Positions 48,971 to 59,237 of a DNA stretch of 64,000 nt are shown here, in pieces. This DNA is from Umbelopsis isabellina (taxonomy: Eukaryota; Mucoromycota; Umbelopsidomycetes; Umbelopsidales; Umbelopsidaceae), in the NCBI GenBank assembly GCA_016758905.1, contig JAEPQZ010000008.1:1240001-1304000 (forward strand). Direction: 5' to 3'. Positions within the stretch are counted from its first letter, which is position 1, and each line of letters opens with the position of its first letter. A model generated the notes under the pieces. That model made no database searches, was not told the DNA's origin, and was given only the letters and a program-made list of their open reading frames with translations. The translations under genes were made by a program, and so were the position numbers.

Positions 48971-49995
48971 ATGAAGCATATTCAGGCTCTTTTCGCTTTC
49001 ATCGTATTAACGATATGTGCTGTTTTTGCCGACGAAGCAAACGTAAGTATACATGTTGGACAAACGCTGCTGAACCCTTTCAAAATCGATGTCTTTTCTA
49101 ATCTGAAATGTAACAGGCTGTCACTGAAAAGCCGAGATTGCTCGTATACCACAAATTGACCGCAAAGGGAGATTACATCAAACGAGGAGAGATCTCATAC
49201 GCAACAGAGCATGGAGAGCCCAAATATACACATACCAACTCTGACAATATCGAGCTAGACATCTCAACGCCTAACTCACTCTACCAGATCAAGGTGGTCG
49301 AAGACGGAAGCAAAAATACTATTCTTTCTTCCATTAAGGCTGTGAGTATATCATTCATTACACAAAATTATCAGTGAAACGGGATCTAGCTTTACTAAAA
49401 CGCAGCACCATAGTGTCAACTGGCAGCCTCAGACTTTAAGGATCAGTTCAATGTTCATGTCGATGAAAAAGGAAACTTCGTTCACATTGACTATTATAGC
49501 CAAGTCAGCGACTGCTTTGAAGGTGCACCGGTAAGGAAACCTTTCATACTGAATATCAATTTGGAGAATGGTGTATTGAATTTTTTCGTCTGTTGTCGTT
49601 ACAGTCACAATCTAGCGAGATCAATAGTACTGTTACCGTCATTCACCCTGACCGTCCTGTCCGGTAAGTCCCTGAAATATCGCTTTGAACGCAAAGATCG
49701 TACTGACTAATTATATAAATGTGTATCAGTCCTCTGTTGGCAAAACTTTCTTCTTTCGGTCAAAAGTCACAACCAGCAGCAGATGGCAAGGAGGCCGAGG
49801 CTGACGTTGAGCCTGAGGAAAAAACCTTCTTCCAAAAGTATTGGTAAGTGATTAGGGTTTTATGAATGGTATATGAGTAGCTTTTTGACTAATTTACAAC
49901 AATATGATAGGTACATTTTGCTTGCTATCGCCATTATGTTTGTTACAAGCGCTGGACAGGAAGCGCCAGCTGCAGCAGCGCCTGCTAGACGATAA
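48971..49995 (+). CDS. ER membrane protein complex subunit 10 (EMC10)
   Basis: Six exons: 48971-49042, 49117-49341, 49414-49530, 49605-49663, 49730-49843, 49911-49995; 223 aa, the family size. A cleavable signal peptide (MKHIQALFAFIVLTICAVFA) leads into a luminal beta-sandwich with KPRLLVYHKLTAKGDYIKRG and a Cys pair (CQLAAS, DCFEG), then an acidic linker, FFQKYWYILLAIAIMFVT as the transmembrane segment, and a short Ala/Pro-rich tail. EMC10 is a luminal/membrane subunit of the EMC insertase that places tail-anchored and multi-pass proteins in the ER. The YW before the membrane segment is typical. Identification is by motif memory, not a search. Confidence 0.85.
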
Positions 49996-50303
49996 TCATA
50001 TACAAATAAAAAGCTTTGAAATAATAAATTATCTATCAGTTCTTAATCGTTATACTAGTATATCAGTTGATAGGTCATCATTTTGGTCATTCAAACTTCA
50101 GATATCTGTCGCCCGTATTCCTGCTTATATAAGAGCTGTTATACGAGCTGATATAGCTTGAGCTAACGCGTGCCCCGCTTGCTGGTATTTGACGAGAAAA
50201 TGCACGTAGCAGGAGAAATTTAAACAGCGACATAAGCACAGTCAGGATTTTTGAAGGCAACTGCAAAACTGCGAGAATCGACATTCTTTGCTCTCGATTC
50301 ACA
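49996..50303. other. Spacer EMC10 to CPSF73
   Basis: About 0.3 kb with 3' flank and promoter sequence; nothing else recognised. Confidence 0.5.
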
Positions 50304-53031
50304 ATGGCAGGAATGAAACGAAAACCTGATCACGAAATACCTATTGTAGACGAGAATGATCTACTCAAACTGACGTGTTTGGGTGCCGGCAATGAGGTTG
50401 GCCGATCTTCGCTATTACTGGAATACAAAGGGAAATCTATCCTGGTGAGTGTCATTTGTCGAATATTGCAATTGCAAACCTGGATATTATCAACACGCTG
50501 CTCCTATCTGTGTTCAATATGCTCGTAAGAGAAACAGTAAAACTAACTGCTAGCCATGTTACTTGTTCAGCTCGATGCTGGTATTCACCCTGCTCACGCT
50601 GGATTAGCATCACTACCCTTCTTCGACGAAATTGATCCAAGCGATGTCGATGTACTTCTTGTTAGTCAGTAAGTGAACTTTCGAACAAATTTAAAAATCC
50701 AATAGCCAAACACATATTAATCGTGGAAAACAGTTTTCATTTGGATCATGCTGGGTCAGTACCATATTTCATGGAGAGGGTGAGTGCAGGATAGTGGCTT
50801 ATGTTTCTTCATAACGTCAAACTAATCATTATGTCACAGACATCATTCAAAGGAAGAGTTTTCATGACTCATCCAACCAAAGCTATTTACAAGTGGATGT
50901 TGAGTGATTATATACGTGTCAGCAACATTGGTGCTGAGGATCAGATCTACAATGAAGACGACCTGACAAATTCATTCCATCGCATTGAAGCCGTCGATTA
51001 CCACCAGCAAGTTGAAGTCGAGGGAATCAAATTCACATCTTACAACGCAGGCCATGTACTTGGTGCAGCGATGTTCTTGATTGAAATTGCTGGTGTAAAA
51101 GTTTTGTATACTGGTGATTATTCTAGAGAAGAAGACAGACATTTGATGATAGCAGAGAAACCGGAAGGTGTTCAGATTGACGTTCTTGTCACCGAAAGTA
51201 CATATGGTGTTCAGAGTCACGAACCACGACTTGCAAAAGAGCTTCGATTTACAAGTAGGTTAAAAGAGTAGTAGACAATGGGAAATGGACTCAAAAACTA
51301 ATTATCTACTTATTCTCTAGCTCTAGTACGAGATATAGTCACACGTGGAGGTAGATGCCTTATCCCTGTGTTCGCTTTGGGGCGTGCCCAAGAATTACTC
51401 TTGATTTTGGATGAATATTGGGAGTCACATCCAGAGCTGGACAATATACCCATTTATTATGCATCAAGTTTGGCTAAGAAGTGCATGGCCGTCTATCAAA
51501 CCTACATCTACATGATGAACGCAAGAATTCGCAAACAGTTTGCAATTTCCAATCCATTTATTTTCAAGCATATCAGCAACCTTAAAAATGTCGAGCAATT
51601 TGAGGATTCCGGTCCATGCGTTATGATGGCCAGTCCTGGTATGTTGCAGGTAAGAATTTGATCATGTCATTGGGATTTTATGGGTAATGGCAAATATCTA
51701 AATATGTTGTAGAATGGATTGTCTCGAGAACTATTTGAAAGATGGGCCCCAGATAAGCGAAATGGTCTAGTCGTAGCTGGTTATTGCGTGGAAGGAACTC
51801 CAGCGCGAGCTGCTATGAACGAACCCTCAGAGATTCAAGCGATGGATGGACGGACGTTACCACTGAGAATGTCAGTGGACTACATATCTTTTTCAGCACA
51901 CGTTGATTTCACACAAAATAGCCAATTTATTACTGAAGTCAATGCACCACATGTTGTTTTGGTTCACGGAGAAGCAAACGCAATGCTTCGTTTGAAATTG
52001 GCATTACAGCAAAAGTTTGCCGATACAGAAGAAAACGCTAAAGTTTATACACCTCGAAACTGCGAAACGCTTAGCTTGCATTTCCGAGGTGAAAAGATGG
52101 CCAAGACTATTGGCAGTTTGGCAGCCAAGTATCCCACTGAAAACCAGGCTCTTAGTGGAATTTTGGTTGCAAAAGATTTTCAACTTAATGTCATGTCGCC
52201 GGACGACTTGAATGAGTTTGGTGGAGGTCTTTTGACTACGGTAGTGACACAACGACAAAGTGTTCCTTTCCGAGCGGCTTTCAGTCTTCTGCGATGGCAT
52301 CTACATATGATGTTTGGTGATTTGCATGAAACCGATCTTAGTGAAGGCAGCGAAACTATTGAGACAAAAGGAAAGGTTATTCGTGTGCTCGACACCGTAG
52401 ATATCAAGCAAATGGATGAAAAACCCAACCAAATCACTCTGGAATGGGTAGGCAATGCCATGAACGACATGGTCGCAGACTCAGTTCTTGCTGTCATTTT
52501 GAGCATTGAGAGCTCACCTGCCAGCGTGAAAGGTAAGTTTGCTGTTGCCAACCTTATGCGTCAACCAAATGAGTATCTGACAATTGCATTTTTTTTTATT
52601 TTTACAGCCACTCATAGTCCTCATCACCACTCCCACGATCATGCAACGGAAACCGAAGGGGAAGATTTGAACATGGCGCATGACGAGTTAGATAGCCTTC
52701 AAGAACTGGAATTTCAGACTGTGAAGCTCTTCCTTGAGAAGCAATTTGGCGATGTTGGAGTTGACGAGAAAGCCAAAACCGTTGCTGTGAACCTAGATGG
52801 CATGGAAGCAACAGTTGATTGTACAGATTATGTAAGTTAGCATTGCTGATATATATATATATATATACATTGATATCTCACAATTTGAGCATCCTGACAC
52901 CTCGTGCTGACCACTTCTCACAGAGCGTTAAATGTGACCATGATGTGCTGCATAATAGAATCACTAGCGTGTTGCAAAAAGTACGTAGAACCATTAATCC
53001 CATTAATACCTTGCATGGTATTTCAGCTTAG
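50304..53031 (+). CDS. YSH1: pre-mRNA 3'-end endonuclease CPSF73 (YSH1)
   Basis: Eight exons: 50304-50444, 50571-50668, 50734-50779, 50840-51254, 51321-51649, 51713-52532, 52608-52831, 52924-53031; 726 aa. Metallo-beta-lactamase fold with [12 protein letters not shown], the zinc-binding [27 protein letters not shown] and [12 protein letters not shown], then the beta-CASP domain ([48 protein letters not shown] with the late zinc His, VHGEANAM) and the C-terminal region that binds CPSF100. It cuts pre-mRNA before polyadenylation. A His-rich linker ([19 protein letters not shown]) starts the seventh exon and is not a usual part of the family. All visible catalytic residues are intact. Confidence 0.96.
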
Positions 53032-53259
53032 ATACTCTTTATTTTTATCTTATTTCTGCCTTGCTACAATAAAGATTGACTATAAAGCTCTGTAACTTGT
53101 GACCGACTGATGGCCTCCATCATATCACTTTTTAAACTTTATCAGGTGATGGAGTATGAAAATTCAGGTACAAAAATGAAGCTCCTCGTTGTAGCACATC
53201 CTTTATTTTGCCCTCTGCTCTGCTGCTTTCATTTCATTTAAACAGGTAAAGCAATCACT

Positions 53260-54153
53260 ATGGCTCAATCCTCTCACGCCAAGGCTGGAGCAAAGCATAC
53301 TACAGATGAGCGTGCACCACTGTTGGGGATCGAGACGCACCCCAGTCAGACAACTATTCCTCGAATCCCGACTTTTATGCAAACCAGCATTCCGAATCGT
53401 CGCAGTATACTGAGCATCTTCTGGTCACTGACGGTCAATATGATGATCGAGCTGATTATACCCATCGCACTTTATTACTCTCTACGACCATTCGTCTCGG
53501 CTATTGCTGCCCTGACTATCAGTGGTCTACCTCCGGCTATAGTTGTTGCGTACCATTGGTTTCGTTATGGCTCCATTGATATGCAAGCTATTTTAATGGT
53601 GCTAGTGGTTGTGCTGTCGTCCGTTTTAGCAATGATCCAATCCGATCCTCGGCTCTATTTGCTGCGAGAGTCTGCTATTACTCTTGGTATGGGAACGTTG
53701 TTTATATTCACTCTCATTCCCTTAACGTTCCGAGGAAGATATCTATACCCATTCTTGTATTATACCGCCAGACAATTTGTCATTGCTACTGTTTCCGACC
53801 CACAAAAAGTCAAAGATGACTGGAAATGGATTTATGACAATCGTCCTCGTTTTCGCTTAACTTTTCGCATTATCACCGGTGCCGCTGGTTTGGGTCTTGT
53901 CAGCGAATTTATTGTTCGCGTTACAATGCTCATGTATATGGATGTCGAGGATGTAATTTATTATTCCAACATATATCTTATCGTTCTGATGTCCTTCCTG
54001 GGAAATTTTATTCTTGGTTTTGTGTTGTATATGCGACATCGATCAAACCAAGAGCGACTATCGCGACTGGATGAAGAATCTCGCCGCGCTATTGATGAGA
54101 TAAATCATATCATACAACATGAACAGGATTCTGCCAAGCCTCATGCTGTCTGA
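53260..54153 (+). CDS. Multi-pass membrane protein (VC0807-like)
   Basis: Single-exon gene of 297 aa with about six hydrophobic segments (for example IELIIPIALYYSLRPFVSAI, AILMVLVVVLSSVLAMI, YLIVLMSFLGNFILGFVLYM) between a polar N-terminus and a charged C-terminus rich in Glu/Arg. The NMMIELIIPIALYY... ALTISGLPPAI opening resembles the VC0807-type membrane proteins found in bacteria and fungi, which have no established function. An aacag just before the ATG suggests that a 5' UTR intron may end there. Function unknown. Confidence 0.75.
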   Translation: MAQSSHAKAGAKHTTDERAPLLGIETHPSQTTIPRIPTFMQTSIPNRRSILSIFWSLTVNMMIELIIPIALYYSLRPFVSAIAALTISGLPPAIVVAYHWFRYGSIDMQAILMVLVVVLSSVLAMIQSDPRLYLLRESAITLGMGTLFIFTLIPLTFRGRYLYPFLYYTARQFVIATVSDPQKVKDDWKWIYDNRPRFRLTFRIITGAAGLGLVSEFIVRVTMLMYMDVEDVIYYSNIYLIVLMSFLGNFILGFVLYMRHRSNQERLSRLDEESRRAIDEINHIIQHEQDSAKPHAV

Positions 54154-54381
54154 ATAGTTGATTTTACTATAGTTCGTAGCTAATTTATCACTCACCCAAT
54201 AGCATTTATGTCTTGTTGTCGACAGAACTAAATTCTATAGATATACCATAATATACAAAAAACGGGTTTCCCATCTACTCCTTCTGCATATGTGGGCACA
54301 TTGGTCATATCATGAATGCATTTCAAATTAAGATAAATAATTACATAAAAAGTGGGTGTGCTCTAGAGAATCAAAGAAAAT

Positions 54382-56227
54382 CTATATTTGCACAGCATGT
54401 ACAAAGTGCTTTATACCTGCTTGTGCTTCTGGAGAATCAAAGCGCTTCTCTCGAATAATAATAGCGCCATGTGCATTGAAGGAATCTAAAACTAGGATGA
54501 CTTTATGCCAAGAGAGGGTATTGAGGTTGCGAGCAGCAGCCTGTTGTGATGGTAGCAGCTTCAAAGGCTTATATTCCTTGGCTATCTTGGTGCCTGGGCG
54601 AACGTTGAACGTTACGCTATCTGGGGCTACTATGGGCAACGCCAAGGTGTCAAATGGGGGATAATGCACTGCTTCTTCAAAGAAATACGACACTTACTAT
54701 CAATGGCGATACTGTCTTGCGATGATCTCGAAACTCTATGCTCTTCTTGCGTTCCAGGGAAATTTACACCTTCTAGAGCTGGGACCAACACGTTGTCATC
54801 CATGAATTTGCTGATCGATTGCCTACGGTCCCTATTGCTATCAGAATCTTTGTCTACTGATTCAGCAGTGATAGTGGGTGATGTGGCACGACTTCCATTG
54901 CTATCTTCATTATTAGTCAGGACTTTTGACGCTTCGATCATTTTCGTTTTCTCTTTGGAAATTAGTTTAGCAACCCTAAGTCGAGAAAGCAAACCTTGCG
55001 TTGATACAACAGACAAAGCAACTACTATCCACACAGGTAGTAGAACGGGAATAAGAGCAAACAGCGGGTATTTCAGGATAGTCCATTTGGTGAAAGGCTT
55101 TTTCGGGGGGACATATTTGATGCTGGGATCTCTCAAATCAAATGATGTAACAACCGAATTGAATCCAGGATCATATTCGCTATAAACCAAGAGGAAATCC
55201 ATGATCAATATTGTTCATCCTTTTCAAACCTGGTCATACATATTTCAACTTACACATCGAGAGACTTAATCTTGGCAAAGTAATGTGTTTCTTCAAAAGC
55301 AGCGGTCCAAAATGGTACTGAACGATCATTGACGCCATTAGCATAAATCAATCGACGTTCAAAGCGAGCGAGATGTTTATAAAACTCGTAGTCTGTCCCA
55401 GATGTCTATTAGAATCGATCATGAATGATATGCATATTTCCAGCTGTATTCACCAACCTGGGCTAGCCATCACTTCAAGTAAAGGCTTTCCGTCCCGGAA
55501 GTTATCGACCATTCTCATTTGCTCTCCACTGCGAGCCAAAATGTATGCAGAAGCCCAATTCACTAGCCTCACAAACGGGTTAGGTTTAGGATTATAGATG
55601 CCCAGATGTGGTGTAGCAAAAGTCGTAAAGTTCTATCAAGTCAGATTAATCAACCTATGCACATGCAAGGTATATCCCCCTTAACTGTTTATATGGAAAT
55701 GGTAACTTACAACTGGCTTGTGTTTATCAAAGAATCCTTCTTCGCCAAGAATTCCAATAGCATAACGAGAAATGAGACCTCCCAGTGAGTATCCCAATAG
55801 TGAGATGTTATCAACCGTTTTGCCCTTCGCCTCCAATTCCTTCACCTCCGCCTTAATCTAGAAATTTTTGAATATCGCGTTAAATGGAACCTCAATTCCT
55901 TTTTGATGCCTGACTTTGAAAAAAGCTTTTGTCGTCCTAATATATACCTTGTCAGCCAGCCGTTTACCGCAGATATCCACACCATCGTAGGTATACTTGG
56001 CCTCGTTGACAGCCACATTCAACTGTTATTGGAAAAGTAATTGGTCACACTGTCACACCCAAACTGCCAAGGAAAAATCAATGATATCAGAATGAGATTC
56101 ATACGGTATGTATTTTGTCTTTATAGGTCTGTTGTAGCTGTTTCATGATATAGTTTAAATGGTTCTTGTTGCCCCAGAGACCATGCTGCAGCACAAATAG
56201 GTGTACTTTGTCCTTTGATTCCGCCAT
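54382..56227 (-). CDS. DUF676 serine lipase (ROG1/LPL1-like)
   Basis: Seven exons on the minus strand: 56227-56105, 56022-55948, 55857-55711, 55632-55458, 55392-55254, 55179-54698, 54671-54382; 476 aa. The lipase fold starts LFVLQHGLWGNKNHLNYI (oxyanion HG), with the nucleophile elbow ISLLGYSLGGLISRYA, FATPHLGIYNP, the acid NGVNDRSVPFW and the late His in LSWHKVILVLDSFNAHGAI. Family members are fungal lipid-droplet phospholipases and monoacylglycerol lipases (Lpl1, Rog1). Between the acid and the C-terminal part lie a membrane segment (YPLFALIPVLLPVWIVVALS) and about 110 Ser/Asp-rich residues. The fifth exon starts at the AG of gggacag, which removes an early stop given by the nearer upstream AG. 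Confidence 0.88.
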
Positions 56228-57030
56228 GTTGAGATGTAAAAGTAAGAATGTGGACTTGCGCCGAATATGACCGGTCGTATTTAAAGAAAATCTGTGCGGG
56301 CTGACAACTTGCGTAAGCTCACGCGGGATAATTCGGCCCGCGGATATTCTGCCCAGGGCCGTTTCAAACAAGCTTCTCCACGTTAACTCGGAGTGTCGAT
56401 ATACATGAGCACAGATGGTGCTTGAAAAGGCTTCAAAATCACATTTACAGATAAATAAGTTTGTAATATATCTCCAGATGAATAACAGCTGAAAGCTAGT
56501 GATTAAGCTTCGGGCGGGCCCTACATATTAGAACTGTATCAAATCGTAATATCAGTTTCGTCATTGCACCGATGACTTTATCTTCTAAGATTTTCTTTGG
56601 CTAATCGATCACCAAGTGCTTCATATTGGGTTATAAGCACAGTGAATGTGATCGATCACTAAAGTTCGATAGTAAGCAATTATATGTGATATCAATGAAG
56701 GCAGGTTCATAAGTAATTTGATGGAGAAAGAGAAAATTGCAGACATGTGATAACGAACCAGGTGTTCGGGTTACTGACTATCGATACAACAAAGATAATA
56801 CAGTGAAAAGAATATGCAAGTGTAAGTATGACTAGTTGGAAGTAATTATGCGATCAGGCCGCAATGGGGCTGTTGCAAAATCAAGTTTGGCTTGACTGGT
56901 TATAGCTGATTATAAGATTACAGCACGATGGTTACAGACTAGAATGGTAAAGTAAATCAATAAGCGACAATATATATTTTTTTGATCGTGGGATCATCTC
57001 TATCGATCTGGTTTTATACCTTTCCCTCAA
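56228..57030. other. Divergent spacer DUF676 / DUF962
   Basis: About 0.8 kb, AT-rich, serving both divergent genes. No gene or RNA was recognised. Confidence 0.5.
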
Positions 57031-57537
57031 ATGTCCAAAATCGTTAATCACAACTACTCTCAGCGTACTGAGCCGGCCTCAGGATTCAAAACTCTAGAAG
57101 AGTTTTACCCCTTTTATCTTGGAGAGCACTGCAATCAGATCAACCGAAGACTTCATATAACAGGTATGTAAAAAACGGAATGTAGACTTTACTTGCCGAC
57201 CGATAGTAGCTCTAAAGCGTACGTTTTTTTTTTTCTTTTAATAAATAGGAACCACATTATCGCAAATCATTATAGCCTATGCATTGATTAGGCAGAAATA
57301 CAAGTGGATCATTGGTGCAGTTGTTCAAGGCTATGCTTGGGCATGGGTTGGCCATTTCATATTCGAGAAGAAGTAGGTTATTTCTTTTCATTCTCCCTCT
57401 GATCTTTCCTCACATATTGAACATGTATCCCTTCCATTTATTACAGCAAGCCGGCTACTTTCCGCTACCCCCTTTGGTCCTTGATTTGCGACTATAAGCT
57501 GTGGAAAGAAGTCATTACTGGTCAGCGCGCATTCTAG
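57031..57537 (+). CDS. DUF962 / Mpo1-like protein
   Basis: Three exons: 57031-57163, 57249-57372, 57447-57537; 115 aa. Motifs FKTLEEFYPFYLGEHCNQINRR (the conserved Y-x3-H-x3-N-R type start), HITGTTLSQIIIAYAL, GYAWAWVGHFIFEKNKPATF and PLWSLICDYKLW mark the DUF962 family. Yeast Mpo1 of this family is an ER iron-dependent dioxygenase in alpha-oxidation of 2-hydroxy fatty acids from phytosphingosine; the histidines here (H33 and the HF and HITG ones) fit metal ligands. It is the short form (yeast is about 170 aa), with two membrane segments. Enzyme activity is inferred from the family. Confidence 0.88.
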
Positions 57538-57782
57538 TGTAAATGCAGTCCATATCCTTAACTATACTTTATCGATACTTATATTGCAGTGCTGCACCAA
57601 AAGCACTTTTTATACGTAATACGACGCAATAAATACCAGTTGAATCGTTTCTTGTTAACGCTACACACAGTGCTGACATTTGCCAAAGAATAACTTCGTG
57701 TTCCCTGACCCATCTTTTATCGCATGGACAATGGGTCCATCAAATTCGCTTTGATTTATTAACATGGTATTATCTAGTAGCC

Positions 57783-58940
57783 TCAATCGTACCAATCCAA
57801 AAACAACAGAACAAAACTTGCAATTATCAGAAACGCCAGTGTCATCTTTCTAGTGTTCTTATTCCTCTCCCTGGCTCGTACAAGTTGCTCATTACCCTTT
57901 TCGACTCGGTCAGTAGCTTCGATGGCATCAGCGTAAAGCTGGTCGGTCTGCACAGTTTGAACAGCAAGCTGGCTACTAAGTTGTGATTGCAAGGTTGATA
58001 TTTCCAATAATGCTTTCTCAGCATCGCGAACTTGATTAAGGGTATTTTCCATCTCCGTTAGCATGCTGGCGTTTTCTCGCTCCAACATCTGTATTTGATC
58101 CTGCGATAGCTGCTCTTCAAAGGCATTACCAGTGTCTGCGAATGAATCAGAACTATCATCGATTGGTTCTGCTGCAGGTTTCGGGAATGTCGGCTTGTTG
58201 TCAAACAACTGTTGAAACTTGCTCTCCACGTCAAGATCATCGTTACGACTTAGCGTCGATTTAGTTGATTTTTGATTTTGCTGCATCATCATTTGACTTG
58301 GAGGAAGGCTACTTAAATGAAGCTGATTTTCACTTTTTTCTACCGCTCTCATAAGACGAGTCTCCTGTTGATTCTTTTGTATTTGTGATACCTCCATCAA
58401 ACGTTTGTTCAGCAGCCAAATAACCCCGCTGCGATGAACAGCCAACATATCCTCGCTATTCACCGTTTCTGGTGTGGCCAATATGTTGCTCAAGAATCGA
58501 GAGAACTGCTTTGCATTTTTCGATCTTACATTTTCTTGCCGTATTCTCTCTGCCTCTTCCAAGTCCTTAACTCTATCCATGCACCGTCTAATTATCATTT
58601 TGGCTTGAAAATCAATTTCATCTCGCTCGTTATCTGTAAGATGAGTGATAGTTCGAGGAAAAGCAGAAAATAGAGAACCTTCAAATTGAGATCTTGCTGA
58701 TATCTGAGGGCTAGCTTTGGATTGGTGGTTTGTGTACTTTCGTCTTGGCGGCTCATTGCGAAGGTATGCTTTTCGCGTAACTTGAAGGAATTCCTTCAGA
58801 CTAACAATGTGCTGCTCAATTCTATACGCCTCTTTTATGAATGGATCAAAGGATGCTTCTTTTCGAACATTTTTTTTCGGATCCTGTGGCCTTGGCAGGC
58901 TTTGTATTATAGTATGGAAATCGACAGTACGATTCGGCAT
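57783..58940 (-). CDS. Syntaxin-18/UFE1-type ER SNARE
   Basis: Single exon on the minus strand, 385 aa from the ATG at 58940 (MPNRTVDFHTIIQSL). The N-terminal syntaxin-18 domain has DPFIKEAYRIEQHIVSLKEF, with the typical three-helix pattern. The C-terminal t-SNARE motif starts at MLERENASMLTEMENTLNQV, contains EISTLQSQLSSQL with the central Gln, and ends at a tail anchor (LAFLIIASFVLLFLDWYD), whose LLFLDWY ending is characteristic. UFE1/STX18 mediates Golgi-to-ER retrograde fusion with SEC20, USE1 and SEC22. A long Ser/Gln-rich linker sits between the two parts. An upstream in-frame extension exists only with non-ATG starts. Confidence 0.93.
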   Translation of the reverse strand: MPNRTVDFHTIIQSLPRPQDPKKNVRKEASFDPFIKEAYRIEQHIVSLKEFLQVTRKAYLRNEPPRRKYTNHQSKASPQISARSQFEGSLFSAFPRTITHLTDNERDEIDFQAKMIIRRCMDRVKDLEEAERIRQENVRSKNAKQFSRFLSNILATPETVNSEDMLAVHRSGVIWLLNKRLMEVSQIQKNQQETRLMRAVEKSENQLHLSSLPPSQMMMQQNQKSTKSTLSRNDDLDVESKFQQLFDNKPTFPKPAAEPIDDSSDSFADTGNAFEEQLSQDQIQMLERENASMLTEMENTLNQVRDAEKALLEISTLQSQLSSQLAVQTVQTDQLYADAIEATDRVEKGNEQLVRARERNKNTRKMTLAFLIIASFVLLFLDWYD

Positions 58941-59237
58941 TGCTTTGATGAACGAAATGTGAAACTCAGCCAAGGTTCTTTAAAAGGACATGCAAATCTA
59001 TGAAATGTCGAGAAATGGTTACCCTGTGGTGGCACAGTGGTTTTTCTTCGAATGCGATGCGTTATAGACATAAGTCCTCGCTAGTGCCAGGTTCTCTCGA
59101 ACATATCATGCATCTCTTTATCTGGTATACTATTTGTAGGACGATCATTGTTAGTTGCTTTCCTTCAAAATCTCAATAAAAAATAAGTCAGTTCCGAAGT
59201 GCGAAAACATTCTGCTTCGTTGTCTACTCATTTGTAT

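Noticed and set aside
54664-55185. 173-codon plus-strand frame opposite the DUF676 lipase
   Set aside because: It is the complement of a Ser/Asp-rich exon with clear lipase frame on the other strand.
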